Below, one piece after another: positions 1-8,535 of a stretch of DNA of 64,000 bases; position 1 is the first letter of the stretch; the number at the start of each line of letters is the position of its first letter. A program made the position numbers and the translations under genes. The notes below the pieces were generated by a model. It ran no database searches. It worked only from the letters and a program-made list of their open reading frames with translations, and was not told where the DNA came from. Source of the DNA: Peribacillus simplex. Lineage in GTDB: Bacteria > Bacillota > Bacilli > Bacillales > DSM-1321. Location: positions 1-64,000 of the forward strand of contig NZ_LNNH01000002.1 in assembly GCF_001542915.1 (NCBI RefSeq). The letters run 5' to 3'.

Positions 1-47
1 AAGAGCCCAAATCTCGTAACCTTTGGTCAAAATTTCAAAGGAATTTC

Positions 48-85
48 AAAAGGGGTTCGGAATTTTTTAATTCCGAACCCCTTTT
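48..85. terminator. Perfect 17-bp hairpin, terminator-like
   Basis: Arms 48-64 and 69-85 are perfectly complementary around a TTTT loop, with an A-run and a T-run at the ends, so it could act in either direction. It probably closes a gene lying left of the window. Confidence 0.7.
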
Positions 86-100
86 GTCTACAAACTGAGA

Positions 101-128
101 GGAGTGGCTTTAAGCCATTCCTTTTTTT
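101..128 (+). terminator. Second intrinsic terminator in tandem
   Basis: A 9-bp stem (GGAGTGGCT with AGCCATTCC, one G-T pair) is followed directly by seven or more T residues, a standard rho-independent terminator on the plus strand. Together with the hairpin just upstream it makes a double stop before the first gene. Confidence 0.75.
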
Positions 129-331
129 GACTGTAAGTAAACTCCCAGGAGTTTGCCCATTCTCGTAATGTCCGTTGCTTTCCACTCTAAGCAATGGCTT
201 TGGAAGACCTGCGCCTTCAATTCCATTCTTTTGTTTGTGAATAGGTTCTAAGGAAATTGATTGCGGCGTTCCCGTTAATATCTGGTAATATGAAATGGTC
301 AAATATTAAAGGTGGATGTGTTGGTGATTTT

Positions 332-814
332 ATGGGAACGGGGCTAGAGATAAGGCCTTTCAGGGAAAAAGATCTTGCAGCGCTGAACGATTATTGTTTG
401 CCTTTGGAACAAGCAATTTATACATCGCTGCCCTTGAAAGTCATTGAAGACTTCAGGCGGGATACGTATAATCTTCCGAAGATGATCTGGTTGAATGATG
501 ATTTGGTAGGGTGTTTTGCCCTATATACCGATAAGGCGGGAAATCAATATACAAGAAATGAGAACGCCATTCTCCTTAAATCATTCTCCTTGGATTCACG
601 CCACCAGAAAAAGGGGCTGGCATTCGTTGCTTTGAAAAAATTGCCGGAGTTAATAAAACGAGAGCATCCGGATAAAAATGAGATCATTCTCACGGTGCAC
701 CATACGAATGTTCCAGCAATAAACTTATACGTGAAAGCCGGTTTCGTTGATAAGGGCAACAGATTTACCGGGGAAGCCGGCGAGGAATGGGTTTTCCATT
801 ATGTTCTTGAATAA
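332..814 (+). CDS. GNAT family N-acetyltransferase
   Basis: A 160-aa protein with a GNAT fold pattern: an N-terminal LEIRPFREKDLAAL strand-helix, a central strand ending at LKSFSLDSRHQKKGLAFVALKKL (acetyl-CoA binding loop; the usual Q/RxxGxG/A is present only as QKKGLA), and a C-terminal NVPAINLYVKAGF motif typical of the family. It would acetylate an amine on an unknown small molecule or peptide in the cytoplasm. The frame is open back to 257, but the ATG at 332 is preferred because homologous GNATs begin just before the LxIRPF motif; the ribosome binding site (GGTG) is weak. The gene stands alone, convergent with the next gene across a long hairpin. Confidence 0.85.
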   Translation: MGTGLEIRPFREKDLAALNDYCLPLEQAIYTSLPLKVIEDFRRDTYNLPKMIWLNDDLVGCFALYTDKAGNQYTRNENAILLKSFSLDSRHQKKGLAFVALKKLPELIKREHPDKNEIILTVHHTNVPAINLYVKAGFVDKGNRFTGEAGEEWVFHYVLE

Positions 815-897
815 AGCAGCTTTCGTTCCTTTCCGTAATATATAGAGGATTGTCCTGAGTATCTTTCCTGTTCGAATCCTTACAATCCATCAAAAGA

Positions 898-939
898 ACT
901 GTGGACTAACCAGATTTCTAGCGAAGGTTTGTCCACAGT
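898..939. terminator. Bidirectional hairpin between convergent genes
   Basis: Arms 898-911 and 926-939 pair over nine plus four base pairs with one internal mismatch. It lies exactly between the convergent acetyltransferase and propeller genes. There is no long T-run, so its strength is uncertain. Confidence 0.55.
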
Positions 940-950
940 CAGTATTATAT

Positions 951-1805
951 TCAAATCACCAAAATCCCATAGATTTCTTCAGACGGTATATGGATAAACG
1001 AGGAAAGCTTCGAAGAGATATCATGAACATAAATCCCGCAGTCCAGTAATACGTTCGTATGTTTTGTTAATAAAATCGGTATATGTCTACTTTCACTTTG
1101 GCCGATAACCATCATTTGATTATTAACTGCTAAACCGCGAGTATACCCAAGACATTTAAAAATTTCTTCTTCATTCCTCTTTACCAGGAATTCACCTGAA
1201 ACACAATAATACAGATTATGATCATGATGTAAAACACTGTGAGGTTGAAATAATTTATCATGACATATTTTAACCACTTTTCTTTCCTCTAAAGAGTATT
1301 CCAGAATCACACCTCTGGGGATTGTTTTATGAGGGAAATAGCTTGCGAAGGAGGTCAATTTTTTCTTTGGAGGATTCGAGAACATGGATACATATAACGT
1401 TTCATTCACTATATACAAATCGTTGACGTGGGAAACATCGTCATTTTCCGGTGAAAATCTAATTTCATCGATTCTTTCCAAGTCATTTTTTAAACTATAA
1501 ATACCAATTGAGTTAGTTTTAGTTTCAACAATATAAGCTTTGTCGTTGTCTATGGCGATGCCATGTAAATCTAAGTCTGTAGATAAAGGTTTATTTTTTA
1601 TTACCTTTAAGTTTTCATCCAAAATAAAGATTCCATGCAAATTTGAGATTACGACAAAAGAGCTGCCGTATTTTGTAATACCTGTGCATCCAACGTCTAA
1701 CACCTTTTTCATTTCATATTGTTGATGTTTTATATCGACTAAATAAAGACCGCCTTTATGATTGCAGCATGAAATCAACAATTTACAATCGTCTATGGGT
1801 ATCAT
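951..1805 (-). CDS. DUF4915-like beta-propeller protein
   Basis: A 284-aa protein without signal peptide or membrane segments. It is built from repeated short strands with propeller-like repeats (LYLVDIKHQQYE, GIFILDENLKVI, AYIVETKTNSIGIY, LYVSMFSNPP, LYYCVSGEFLV), and the HSVLHHDHNLYYC stretch recalls the DUF4915 / TIGR03032 group. Such proteins are often found near glycosyltransferases, but none is next to it here, so the role is unknown. AAGGAGG lies about 11 nt before the ATG. The region is more AT-rich than its neighbours, which may point to acquisition. The fold is an inference from repeat spacing, not from a search. Confidence 0.6.
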   Translation of the reverse strand: MIPIDDCKLLISCCNHKGGLYLVDIKHQQYEMKKVLDVGCTGITKYGSSFVVISNLHGIFILDENLKVIKNKPLSTDLDLHGIAIDNDKAYIVETKTNSIGIYSLKNDLERIDEIRFSPENDDVSHVNDLYIVNETLYVSMFSNPPKKKLTSFASYFPHKTIPRGVILEYSLEERKVVKICHDKLFQPHSVLHHDHNLYYCVSGEFLVKRNEEEIFKCLGYTRGLAVNNQMMVIGQSESRHIPILLTKHTNVLLDCGIYVHDISSKLSSFIHIPSEEIYGILVI

Positions 1806-2220
1806 GTAAGGTTGCCCCTCCTTGATGGGATAATTCCTTTTTCATATAGTATGATTTTTTTTCGTTATGGTTTGGACTAGCTAGTAGGATAATAGTGGAT
1901 GTTGCTGCTGATTTATAAAATCTGTTCATTTTAAGAGGATTTTCCTTTTATTTCCCTGAATATCGATTCCGTTCCAATCAGCGGCAGGATAATTCTCTGA
2001 AGAAATAGAATATATGTAGAGTTGAATGATGCGGATCAAAAAAGCGCTGGTTGTGGATGGGCCCTAAACGGAGACTTTTAGAAGATGCTATATAAAACGG
2101 ATAAACACAACAGGGAATTGCATATGAATTGAAGCTTTATGGCGTGCGTCCCAGTTAAGTTCATTGCCATTCTACAGGAAGTATGGCTTTACTGGTTCAC
2201 CTAATATTAAGGGGGAAGAA
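1806..2220. other. Intergenic region with a decayed acetyltransferase tail
   Basis: No intact gene is seen in these 415 bases. Codons from 2155 read LSSLPFYRKYGFTGSP, which resembles the C-terminal YxxxGF segment of GNAT acetyltransferases, and run in frame into the following thioesterase. This looks like the remains of a lost gene rather than an N-terminal extension. Confidence 0.4.
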
Positions 2221-2709
2221 ATGATGGAGGAGACTGTGCAAAAAGCGATTCAAGATGAATATCCCGACGATTTTGCCTGGTGTTATGGATGTGGCCGATT
2301 AAATGAAAAAGGCCATCATTTTCGGACAGGCTGGCATGGCGAGCATACAAGGACGATATATCGGCCGCTTCCGGAGCATATGGCCATTCCCGGGTTTGTA
2401 TACGGTGGCGTGATTGCCTCGCTAATTGACTGTCATGGAACTGGTTCGGCTGCTTTGGCACTGCATCGAAAAAACGGCCATGATATAGGAGACGGGACCG
2501 AGCCTCCAAGGTTTGTGACAGCTTCACTGAATGTGGAGTTCGTAAGGCCAACCCCGAACGATGTCCGATTAATGGCCGTTGGCACCATTCATGAGATACA
2601 CCCGAAGAAGTGGAGAATCGAAACCGAAGTATTTGCACATGATACAATTTGCGCTCGCGGAGAGGTTGTGGCAGTCGTAATGCCAAGCACTTTTACAACT
2701 AAAGGGTAG
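2221..2709 (+). CDS. PaaI-like hotdog-fold thioesterase
   Basis: A 162-aa protein of the hotdog thioesterase superfamily. Visible features are an N-terminal CYGCGRLNEKGHH segment (a CxxCG-x-N-xxG motif common in this subfamily), the GFVYGGVIASLIDCHGT helix that carries the family active-site region, and the strand TASLNVEFVRPTPN. It probably hydrolyses an acyl-CoA thioester; the acyl group cannot be told from sequence. AAGGGGGAAGA stands just before the tandem ATGATG at 2221, which settles the start although the frame is open further upstream. No operon partner; a hairpin follows at 2766-2787. Confidence 0.85.
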   Translation: MMEETVQKAIQDEYPDDFAWCYGCGRLNEKGHHFRTGWHGEHTRTIYRPLPEHMAIPGFVYGGVIASLIDCHGTGSAALALHRKNGHDIGDGTEPPRFVTASLNVEFVRPTPNDVRLMAVGTIHEIHPKKWRIETEVFAHDTICARGEVVAVVMPSTFTTKG

Positions 2710-2765
2710 CGCAAGGGGAAGCCTTACGATTCACGCATGAAGGCTTATATATGGAAGGATAGGGG

Positions 2766-2787
2766 ACCGTCCAACTTTTTGGACGGT
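2766..2787 (+). terminator. Hairpin after thioesterase gene
   Basis: ACCGTCCAA and TTGGACGGT pair over nine bases around a 4-nt loop. The T-run after it is interrupted, so termination is probable rather than certain. Confidence 0.5.
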
Positions 2788-2915
2788 TATTTAGTGTATG
2801 TAAGTGCTCATTTCAAGCCGGTCAAGGTTCAAATGTTACCTGTTACCGGAAAATGGAAACTAACTTTTCGATTTCTCAATATACTTTAACTATAAGCTAA
2901 AGGGAGGCACCACAT

Positions 2916-3371
2916 ATGAAGATAAAGGTAGAGATAGATGAGGAGGTCAAGGCGATAGAAGTGCTTATCCGCAACAATGCTTGGAATGAGGAATTGGAGC
3001 AATTGATGGAGCGCTTAAAAGAAAGGAAAAGGCCGTATTTTGTTGGGAGGAAGGAAGACATGCAGCATGTATTCCGGACGGAGGAAATCATCTGCTTGTT
3101 CACGGAACAGGATTCGATTATGGTACGGACAAAACAAGGGACTTTCGAAATGAGAGAGAGATTATACGAGCTTGAAAGGGAACTTCCAAGTAACCAGTTT
3201 GTGAGGTTGTCCAAGTCAGTGATTGCCAACTTAGATGAGTTAAGCAGATTCGAGGCGTCCTTCAATGGAACATTATGTGTATATTTTCGGTCAGGGGAGA
3301 AGGAATATGTTTCACGGCACTACGTTCAAGGAATCAAGAAAGCATTTCAATGGAAAAGGAAGGGATTATGA
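2916..3371 (+). CDS. LytTR-domain DNA-binding regulator
   Basis: A 151-aa protein with a LytTR DNA-binding domain over roughly residues 45-150 (EEIICLFTEQDSIMVRT, then FVRLSKSVIANLDEL, then EYVSRHYVQGIKKAF). It lacks a receiver domain; the first 45 residues are a short charged helix. AAAGGGAGG precedes the ATG by about 8 nt. Its stop codon overlaps the start of a DUF3021-type membrane protein, so the two are translationally coupled. LytTR regulators coupled to small membrane inhibitors are known as LytTR regulatory systems (for example HdrRM and BrsRM of streptococci), and that is the likely arrangement here. Target genes are unknown. Confidence 0.85.
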   Translation: MKIKVEIDEEVKAIEVLIRNNAWNEELEQLMERLKERKRPYFVGRKEDMQHVFRTEEIICLFTEQDSIMVRTKQGTFEMRERLYELERELPSNQFVRLSKSVIANLDELSRFEASFNGTLCVYFRSGEKEYVSRHYVQGIKKAFQWKRKGL

Positions 3372-3787
3372 TGAAAACACTATTGATCCGGAGCTTTGTT
3401 GGGATTTGCTTTGGAGCGCTTGTGATGGTGCTGATATGTTTTGGCGTCATCGGCTTTGGAGGGGTCGATGCTTTGGACAGTGACCTCTTTGTGAAAAATG
3501 CGATAGGCTGTCTATTATGTGGCTGGTTTTTCAGCACGGCAACCATCATTTTCGAGGTCGAAAAATGGAGCTTATTATTTCAGACCATCCTGCACTTCTT
3601 CACTGTCACCGTACTTTATTTCCTGCTCTCCTTTTTTGTCGGATGGATTCCCTTCTCTTTTAAAGGATTAATGACTGGAATAGCGATTTTCCTGCCTTTC
3701 TATGGGATCATCTGGATTATTTTTTATCTTTATTTCCGCCATCAAGTGAAAATGCTGAATGATGGATTGGATGAGAGAGGGAAATGA
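3368..3787 (+). CDS. DUF3021 membrane protein, probable LytTR inhibitor
   Basis: A 139-aa protein with four hydrophobic segments (residues about 8-30, 45-62, 72-95 and 105-125) and a short charged C-terminus, matching the DUF3021 pattern. ATGATGA overlaps the stop of the upstream LytTR gene, and AAAAGGAAGGG inside that gene serves as ribosome binding site; the start is 3368 or 3371. By analogy with HdrM and BrsM it would hold its LytTR partner inactive at the membrane until a signal arrives. The signal and regulon cannot be deduced. A long hairpin follows the gene. Confidence 0.8.
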   Translation: MMKTLLIRSFVGICFGALVMVLICFGVIGFGGVDALDSDLFVKNAIGCLLCGWFFSTATIIFEVEKWSLLFQTILHFFTVTVLYFLLSFFVGWIPFSFKGLMTGIAIFLPFYGIIWIIFYLYFRHQVKMLNDGLDERGK

Positions 3788-3808
3788 AGGAGAGACCAAA
3801 ATTTAGAT

Positions 3809-3849
3809 AAACCAAGGTGAGCCACTTTTTCAGCGGCTCACCTTGGTTT
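3809..3849. terminator. Terminator-like hairpin after LytTR/DUF3021 pair
   Basis: Perfect 15-bp arms at 3809-3823 and 3835-3849 around an 11-nt loop. There is a TTT at the 3' arm but no longer T-run. Confidence 0.65.
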
Positions 3850-3914
3850 GAAATGTTTCACGGTACCTTTTCGTTCCATAGTCGGTGATAAATCGTAATA
3901 TTCTAAATATTTAA

Positions 3915-3928
3915 TGTCAACGCTTACA
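3915..3928. promoter_or_regulatory. CcpA-type cre site before the symporter
   Basis: TGTCAACGCTTACA matches the cre consensus TGWAANCGNTNWCA at all but one fixed position. It lies about 215 bp before the GPH symporter start, in the same intergenic region as the ROK-type palindrome, and suggests glucose repression. Confidence 0.6.
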
Positions 3929-3982
3929 AAACGTATTGACGGATGAAAAGTCAGGTGATATTCTAATTATAGAAATATTTGG

Positions 3983-3999
3983 TTAGTTTACTAAACTAA
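3983..3999. promoter_or_regulatory. ROK/XylR-type operator palindrome, copy 1
   Basis: TTAGTTTACTAAACTAA is a perfect 8-1-8 palindrome of the type bound by XylR/NagC-like ROK repressors. A related palindrome lies before uxaC, and the only ROK gene in the window sits between the two, so it is the likely ligand. A 13/14 cre-like site (TGTAAGGGCTTTCA) follows at 4022-4035. Confidence 0.7.
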
Positions 4000-4143
4000 T
4001 TAAAAAAAGGTTGCGTTTGATTGTAAGGGCTTTCAAAGAAGGGGATGGCAAGGTGCTTTATTAGGTTACACCATACATGATTATTTCTTCCAAGAAAAAA
4101 AACCTGATGAATCAGTAATTTCTATTGGTATGGGGGGATGGAG

Positions 4144-5556
4144 ATGGGTCAATTAGAAAGGTTGGAGTCCGTTGGCAAAGATGCTGCGATCGGGGAAGTC
4201 AGAAAATTCGGAATGCGTGATAAGGTCGGCTATTTATTCGGGGATTTTGGAAATGATTTTTTCTTTATCTTGGTAAGCTCCTTTTTAATGGTTTATTATA
4301 CTGATATTTTTCATATCAGTGCTGCAACGGTAGGAATCCTTTTTTTGATAGCGCGGCTATGGGATGCGGTTGCTGATGTTACCTGGGGCCGTTTCATTGA
4401 TACAAGAAAGCCAAGCAGGCATGGGAAATTCAAACCTTGGATTTTCCGGATGTCCTTCCCTTTAGTCGTATCCGGAGTATTGATGTTCGTGAAAATCCCA
4501 GGCATGTCAGATGGTTTTTATATGGCTTGGGCCTTTGTCACCTACATTGTGTGGGGAACTTTGTATAGCACGGTTAACATTCCATATGGCTCAATGGCTT
4601 CGGTCATTACAAGCGACCCTGTCGAGCGAACATCATTATCCACTTTCAGGACTATGGGCGCGATGCTCGCCAGTTTAATCATAAACGTAGCGGGACCATT
4701 GATTCTTTTCGTGGATAATAAGGCAGAACCCAACCGTTTTCTGCTTGGAGCCATCATTTTTGGCATTCTTTCCATCACTTGTTATATGGCCTGTTATAAA
4801 TTATCGACTGAACGGTTCAGTGCCCCCATTAATCAAGTGCAAAAAACTTCTTTAAAGAAGTCCGTAAAAGGAATAGTCAAAAACGGTCCTTTATTGTCCA
4901 TCCTTTGTGCATCTTTGATTTTCATGATCTGTACGATGCTGATAGGAGCGATTAACGTTTACTTATTTAAAGATTATTTCAGCAATGCTTGGGCCCTGAG
5001 CATTATCGGCTTCGTTCAAACCGCTGCCGTATTCCTGGCCATGCCGATAGCAAAACCATGCGTGGCAAAGTTCGGTAAAAAAGAAACGGCGTCCATGGGA
5101 ATGCTGCTTGCGGGAGTAGTATATGGTCTTTTGTACTTCTTGCCGAACCTATCCGCTATGCAATTCATCATCATATCTGCGATAGGGATGTTTGGCTTTG
5201 GATTCTTTAATATCGTGGTGTGGGCATTTGTAACGGATGTAATCGACTATCATGAATATTTGACGGGGCTTCGCGAAGATGGAACGGTCTATTCGATCTA
5301 TTCTTTCGCTCGTAAAGTAGGGCAGGCAATTGCAGGAGGAATTGGCGGTTTTGCAATAGCAATGGTCGGTTACGATGCAACACGCGAAGCACAAACACAG
5401 CAAGCACTTGATGGAATCCATGCATTGGCAACATTGGCTCCCTCGGTGATTTATATCGTCGTTTTCTTGATATTGGCCTTCCTTTATCCATTGAACAAAA
5501 AAAGGACCCTTCAATTGGCTGAAGACTTGGCTGAGAGAAGAAGCGGTATGGAATAA
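4144..5556 (+). CDS. GPH-family sugar:cation symporter, probable glucuronide transporter
   Basis: A 470-aa integral membrane protein with about 12 hydrophobic segments and features of the glycoside-pentoside-hexuronide symporters: KVGYLFGDFGNDFFF near the start, LWDAVADVTWGRFIDTR after helix 2, and VTDVIDYHEYLTGLREDGTVYS in the C-terminal half. Family members such as UidB, YicJ and XynB import glycosides with Na+ or H+. Neighbouring beta-glucuronidase and glucuronate isomerase genes make glucuronides the most likely substrate; this is inferred from context. The ATG at 4144 has GGGGGG six bases before it; an in-frame ATG at 4138 is too close to that site. A ROK-type operator and cre-like boxes lie upstream. 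Confidence 0.9.
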   Translation: MGQLERLESVGKDAAIGEVRKFGMRDKVGYLFGDFGNDFFFILVSSFLMVYYTDIFHISAATVGILFLIARLWDAVADVTWGRFIDTRKPSRHGKFKPWIFRMSFPLVVSGVLMFVKIPGMSDGFYMAWAFVTYIVWGTLYSTVNIPYGSMASVITSDPVERTSLSTFRTMGAMLASLIINVAGPLILFVDNKAEPNRFLLGAIIFGILSITCYMACYKLSTERFSAPINQVQKTSLKKSVKGIVKNGPLLSILCASLIFMICTMLIGAINVYLFKDYFSNAWALSIIGFVQTAAVFLAMPIAKPCVAKFGKKETASMGMLLAGVVYGLLYFLPNLSAMQFIIISAIGMFGFGFFNIVVWAFVTDVIDYHEYLTGLREDGTVYSIYSFARKVGQAIAGGIGGFAIAMVGYDATREAQTQQALDGIHALATLAPSVIYIVVFLILAFLYPLNKKRTLQLAEDLAERRSGME

Positions 5557-5558
5557 TG

Positions 5559-5598
5559 AAAAACTCCCCTTTCTGGCAACATCGAAAGGGGAGTTTTT
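5559..5598. terminator. Bidirectional terminator between symporter and ROK gene
   Basis: Arms 5559-5573 and 5584-5598 form a perfect 15-bp stem with an A-run on one side and a T-run on the other, placed between convergent genes. Confidence 0.85.
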
Positions 5599-5600
5599 TT

Positions 5601-6782
5601 TCAGGACTTATTCTGCTGACTGATTTCGTAAGATAGATTCAGGATCGGAACATCAAGGAATTTTTTAATCGCCAAGGCACATGCACCCATGACACAGGAT
5701 TTTTTACCCATTGCCGATAAAGTGATTTCACGGTAATGGCTAATGGAGGAGGTAAGATTATTGCTGATTTTGGTTATGGAATCAGGATATATTCGCAGCA
5801 GCTCGCTGTCCAATACGAGGACATCGGGATTATACATATTGATGAGGTTGTTAATGCCAATCGATATATAGTAAATGAAACGGTCCATAACCTTATGTAC
5901 CGCTGCATCGCCTTCATCAATCATCCTTTGAATATGCTCATATGTTAAGTTGGGTATTTTTTTTTCTTCAGATAAATATTCAAATATACTCGATTCCGAA
6001 GCATACTTCTCCCAGCAGCCTTTATTGCCGCAATTGCACGGTTTGCCGTCCGGAACAACGATCATATGGCCGATTTCCCCAGCGAATCCATCATGTCCGC
6101 GAAAAAAATCATCCTTCATCATCATTCCAAGGCCAATTCCGGAATGAAATGTTGTGCTGAGCAGATTGTTCGCTTCATGATGCACGAATATCCGCTCGGC
6201 AAAAGCACTTAAATTAGCATTGTTTTCTAGATGGACATCCATTTGACATTCCGTTTCAATCGCACTTTTCAAATCGATATCATGCCATTTGAAGCGCGGG
6301 ACATAGTGAATGATTTCATCTTTTCCTACAAGGCCGTGAATGGCAATGACGACCCCGACGATGCCATAGCGACTGTCAGCATAGGTCGCTTTGAGCTGCT
6401 TAATCGTTTCAATTACCACTTGGAGAACCTCCGAATAGTCCGTCGTCGATAATTCTTGGATGGAGGAGGTGATACAATTCCCCAGCAGATCGCTTAAAGT
6501 GAAGGAAATCCGCCCATAATCAATGTCGATCCCGAGAGCATATCCTGCTTGGCCGTTTAAGGAGAGCATGATGGGTTTTCGGCCGACGCCGGTATATTCC
6601 AGTTGTGTTTCCACGATTAAGTCTTCTTCCAATAAGTCTGCAACCTGTGCTGAGATGGTGGCCCTTGTTAAATCCGTAGCCTTGGACAAATCGGCCCTTG
6701 ATATCATGCCTTCCTTTATTATTTCCTTAATAATCAATGCGCGATTGATCTTTTTGATATATGCTGCATCACCGGTTATCAT
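5601..6782 (-). CDS. ROK-family transcriptional repressor (XylR/NagC type)
   Basis: A 393-aa protein with an N-terminal winged helix-turn-helix (ISRADLSKATDLTRATISAQVADLLEEDLI) and a ROK domain with the sugar-kinase-like fold. The zinc-site motif CNCGNKGCWE and the GEIGH motif just before it are intact. The frame extends to 6872, but the ATG at 6782 has GGGAGG at ideal spacing and matches the usual ROK start, so the longer version is rejected. It lies between the symporter and uxaC, each of which has a XylR-like palindrome upstream, so it probably represses both and is released by a uronate or glucuronide. The inducer is an inference. Confidence 0.9.
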   Translation of the reverse strand: MITGDAAYIKKINRALIIKEIIKEGMISRADLSKATDLTRATISAQVADLLEEDLIVETQLEYTGVGRKPIMLSLNGQAGYALGIDIDYGRISFTLSDLLGNCITSSIQELSTTDYSEVLQVVIETIKQLKATYADSRYGIVGVVIAIHGLVGKDEIIHYVPRFKWHDIDLKSAIETECQMDVHLENNANLSAFAERIFVHHEANNLLSTTFHSGIGLGMMMKDDFFRGHDGFAGEIGHMIVVPDGKPCNCGNKGCWEKYASESSIFEYLSEEKKIPNLTYEHIQRMIDEGDAAVHKVMDRFIYYISIGINNLINMYNPDVLVLDSELLRIYPDSITKISNNLTSSISHYREITLSAMGKKSCVMGACALAIKKFLDVPILNLSYEISQQNKS

Positions 6783-6921
6783 AAAAATCCTCCCATTTTG
6801 GCAACAACTTTTTGGATATATGACCATTATAACAGTTTCGGGATCGTCATTTAGGATTTGATTTTTGCACACAGAAAGAGTTAATTGACGGAAAAGTGAA
6901 AAAATGATAAATTATTCATAT

Positions 6922-6950
6922 ATTTAATTAGTTTAGTAAACGAATTAAAT
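6922..6950. promoter_or_regulatory. ROK/XylR-type operator palindrome, copy 2
   Basis: A 29-bp palindrome with a single mismatched pair, with core TTAGTTTAGTAAACGAA, closely related to the site at 3983. It lies between the divergent ROK repressor and uxaC, so it could control both. Confidence 0.7.
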
Positions 6951-6979
6951 GAGTTGCGTGAAGTTCCTGAGTTGCTAAA

Positions 6980-6993
6980 TGAAAGGGCTTACA
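6980..6993. promoter_or_regulatory. cre-like site before uxaC
   Basis: TGAAAGGGCTTACA fits the cre consensus except that the central CG reads GG. The same GG variant occurs at 4022-4035 behind the other palindrome. Confidence 0.45.
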
Positions 6994-7040
6994 GATTGAA
7001 TGGTACTTAAACTTTTATGAATGGATCAGGAGGGAAATAT

Positions 7041-8444
7041 ATGAAAGCCTTTTTGGATGAACATTTCTTGTTAAATACGGACACTGCCATTGAATTGTAC
7101 AAAAATGCCGGTGTGGATTTGCCAATTTTTGATTTTCACTGTCACCTGTCCCCACAAGAGGTGTGGGAAAATAAACCGTATGAAAGCATTACGCAATTGT
7201 GGCTGGGTGGCGACCATTATAAATGGCGGGCGATGCGCATGCAAGGCATTGGCGAGCGATATATTACTGGTGATTGCAGCGATTGGGAGAAGTTTGCCGC
7301 ATGGGCGGAAACGATGCCTCACTTAATAGGCAATCCTCTGTATCATTGGGCGCATATGGAGTTGAGAATGTTTTTTGGCATCGAAAAAATCCTGAGTCCA
7401 AAAACTGCACGTGAAATTTATGATGAGTGTAATGACAAGCTTTCCAGGCAAGAGTTCAGGCCCAGATCATTTATCGAAAAATCGAACGTTACATTTATCG
7501 GGACGACGGATGATCCTGTCTCGGAGCTTGAATTTCATCAGTCGTTGAATGAGGATGATTCCTTTCATATAACCATTGCTCCAACTTTCCGTCCTGATGG
7601 AGCGCTATTCGTGGAACGTCCTGATTTTAATAGCTGGATTAAAAAACTGGAAAAAGTAACGAGCATTGAAGTGAATTCAATAGAAAAGCTAATAAATGCG
7701 CTTAAGCATCGGGTCAACTATTTTCATGAAAACGGTGGGAGGGGATCGGATCATGATATTCAGAAAATGGTATATGTAGATTCCACTAAAGAAGAAGCGG
7801 ATATCATCCTGAAGAAGCGGTTGAATGGCCAGCAGCTATCAACGGAAGAGCTGGATGCTTACCGATCCTTCTTAATGAAGGAGCTCGGGAAAATGTATGC
7901 CCAAAAGCAGTGGGTCATGCAGCTGCATATGGGGGCGATGAGGAATAACAACACGAAGATGAAAGAACGGGTTGGCACCGACAGCGGGTTCGACTCGATC
8001 GGCGAGGCCAATTTGGCGGAAGGATTATCCCGTTTTCTTGATGCACTTGATCAAGAGGAGGCACTGCCAAGAACCGTATTATTCAACTTAAACCCAAAAG
8101 ATAATCCGATTCTTGCAGGAATGGTCGGGAACTTCTGTGAAGAAGGGATTGCCGGAAAGGTACAATTTGGGTCAGGCTGGTGGTTTAATGACCACATAGA
8201 TGGAATGGAGAAACAAATGAAGGAACTGGCGAATGTCGGACTCCTGAGCCATTTTATTGGTATGCTGACTGATTCCCGAAGCTTCCTTTCTTATGCCCGC
8301 CATGATTATTTCCGTAGGATTCTTTGCAACATCCTAGGAGATTGGACGGAGCAAGGACTGATGCCGGATGATAAAGAGCTGCGTGAACAAATGGTCAGGA
8401 ATATCGGTTATTACAATGCCGAAAACTATTTTACGAAACGGTAA
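7041..8444 (+). CDS. uxaC: Glucuronate isomerase (uronate isomerase)
   Basis: A 467-aa member of the UxaC family, which converts D-glucuronate to D-fructuronate (and galacturonate to tagaturonate) in the cytoplasm. Visible are the metal-ligand motif FDFHCHLSP around residues 31-37, the WLGGDHYKWRAMR segment, FIGTTDDPVSEL, the WVMQLHMGAMRNNN strand and LTDSRSFLSYARHDYFRR near the C-terminus, all hallmarks of the family, at full normal length. CAGGAGGG lies seven bases before the ATG at 7041; an upstream in-frame ATG at 7017 has no such site. It leads a short operon with beta-glucuronidase and would process the glucuronate released by it. A ROK-type operator and a cre-like box lie upstream. Confidence 0.95.
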   Translation: MKAFLDEHFLLNTDTAIELYKNAGVDLPIFDFHCHLSPQEVWENKPYESITQLWLGGDHYKWRAMRMQGIGERYITGDCSDWEKFAAWAETMPHLIGNPLYHWAHMELRMFFGIEKILSPKTAREIYDECNDKLSRQEFRPRSFIEKSNVTFIGTTDDPVSELEFHQSLNEDDSFHITIAPTFRPDGALFVERPDFNSWIKKLEKVTSIEVNSIEKLINALKHRVNYFHENGGRGSDHDIQKMVYVDSTKEEADIILKKRLNGQQLSTEELDAYRSFLMKELGKMYAQKQWVMQLHMGAMRNNNTKMKERVGTDSGFDSIGEANLAEGLSRFLDALDQEEALPRTVLFNLNPKDNPILAGMVGNFCEEGIAGKVQFGSGWWFNDHIDGMEKQMKELANVGLLSHFIGMLTDSRSFLSYARHDYFRRILCNILGDWTEQGLMPDDKELREQMVRNIGYYNAENYFTKR

Positions 8445-8535
8445 AAACATAGCGATGTTTTTCCTCTTTGTTGGATTATTTAATTGATCGCGGGAGTTTA
8501 AGAATACTGTTTTTTATGATAAAGGAGTGTTGGAA

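Noticed and set aside
27-302. 91-codon minus-strand frame with a protein-like sequence
   Set aside because: It runs through two terminator hairpins, has no ribosome binding site and shows no family features.
2207-2686. 159-codon minus-strand frame
   Set aside because: It is wholly antisense to the thioesterase gene, whose motifs are clear.
5149-5514. 121-codon minus-strand frame inside the symporter gene
   Set aside because: It is Cys/His-rich shadow coding opposite conserved membrane segments.
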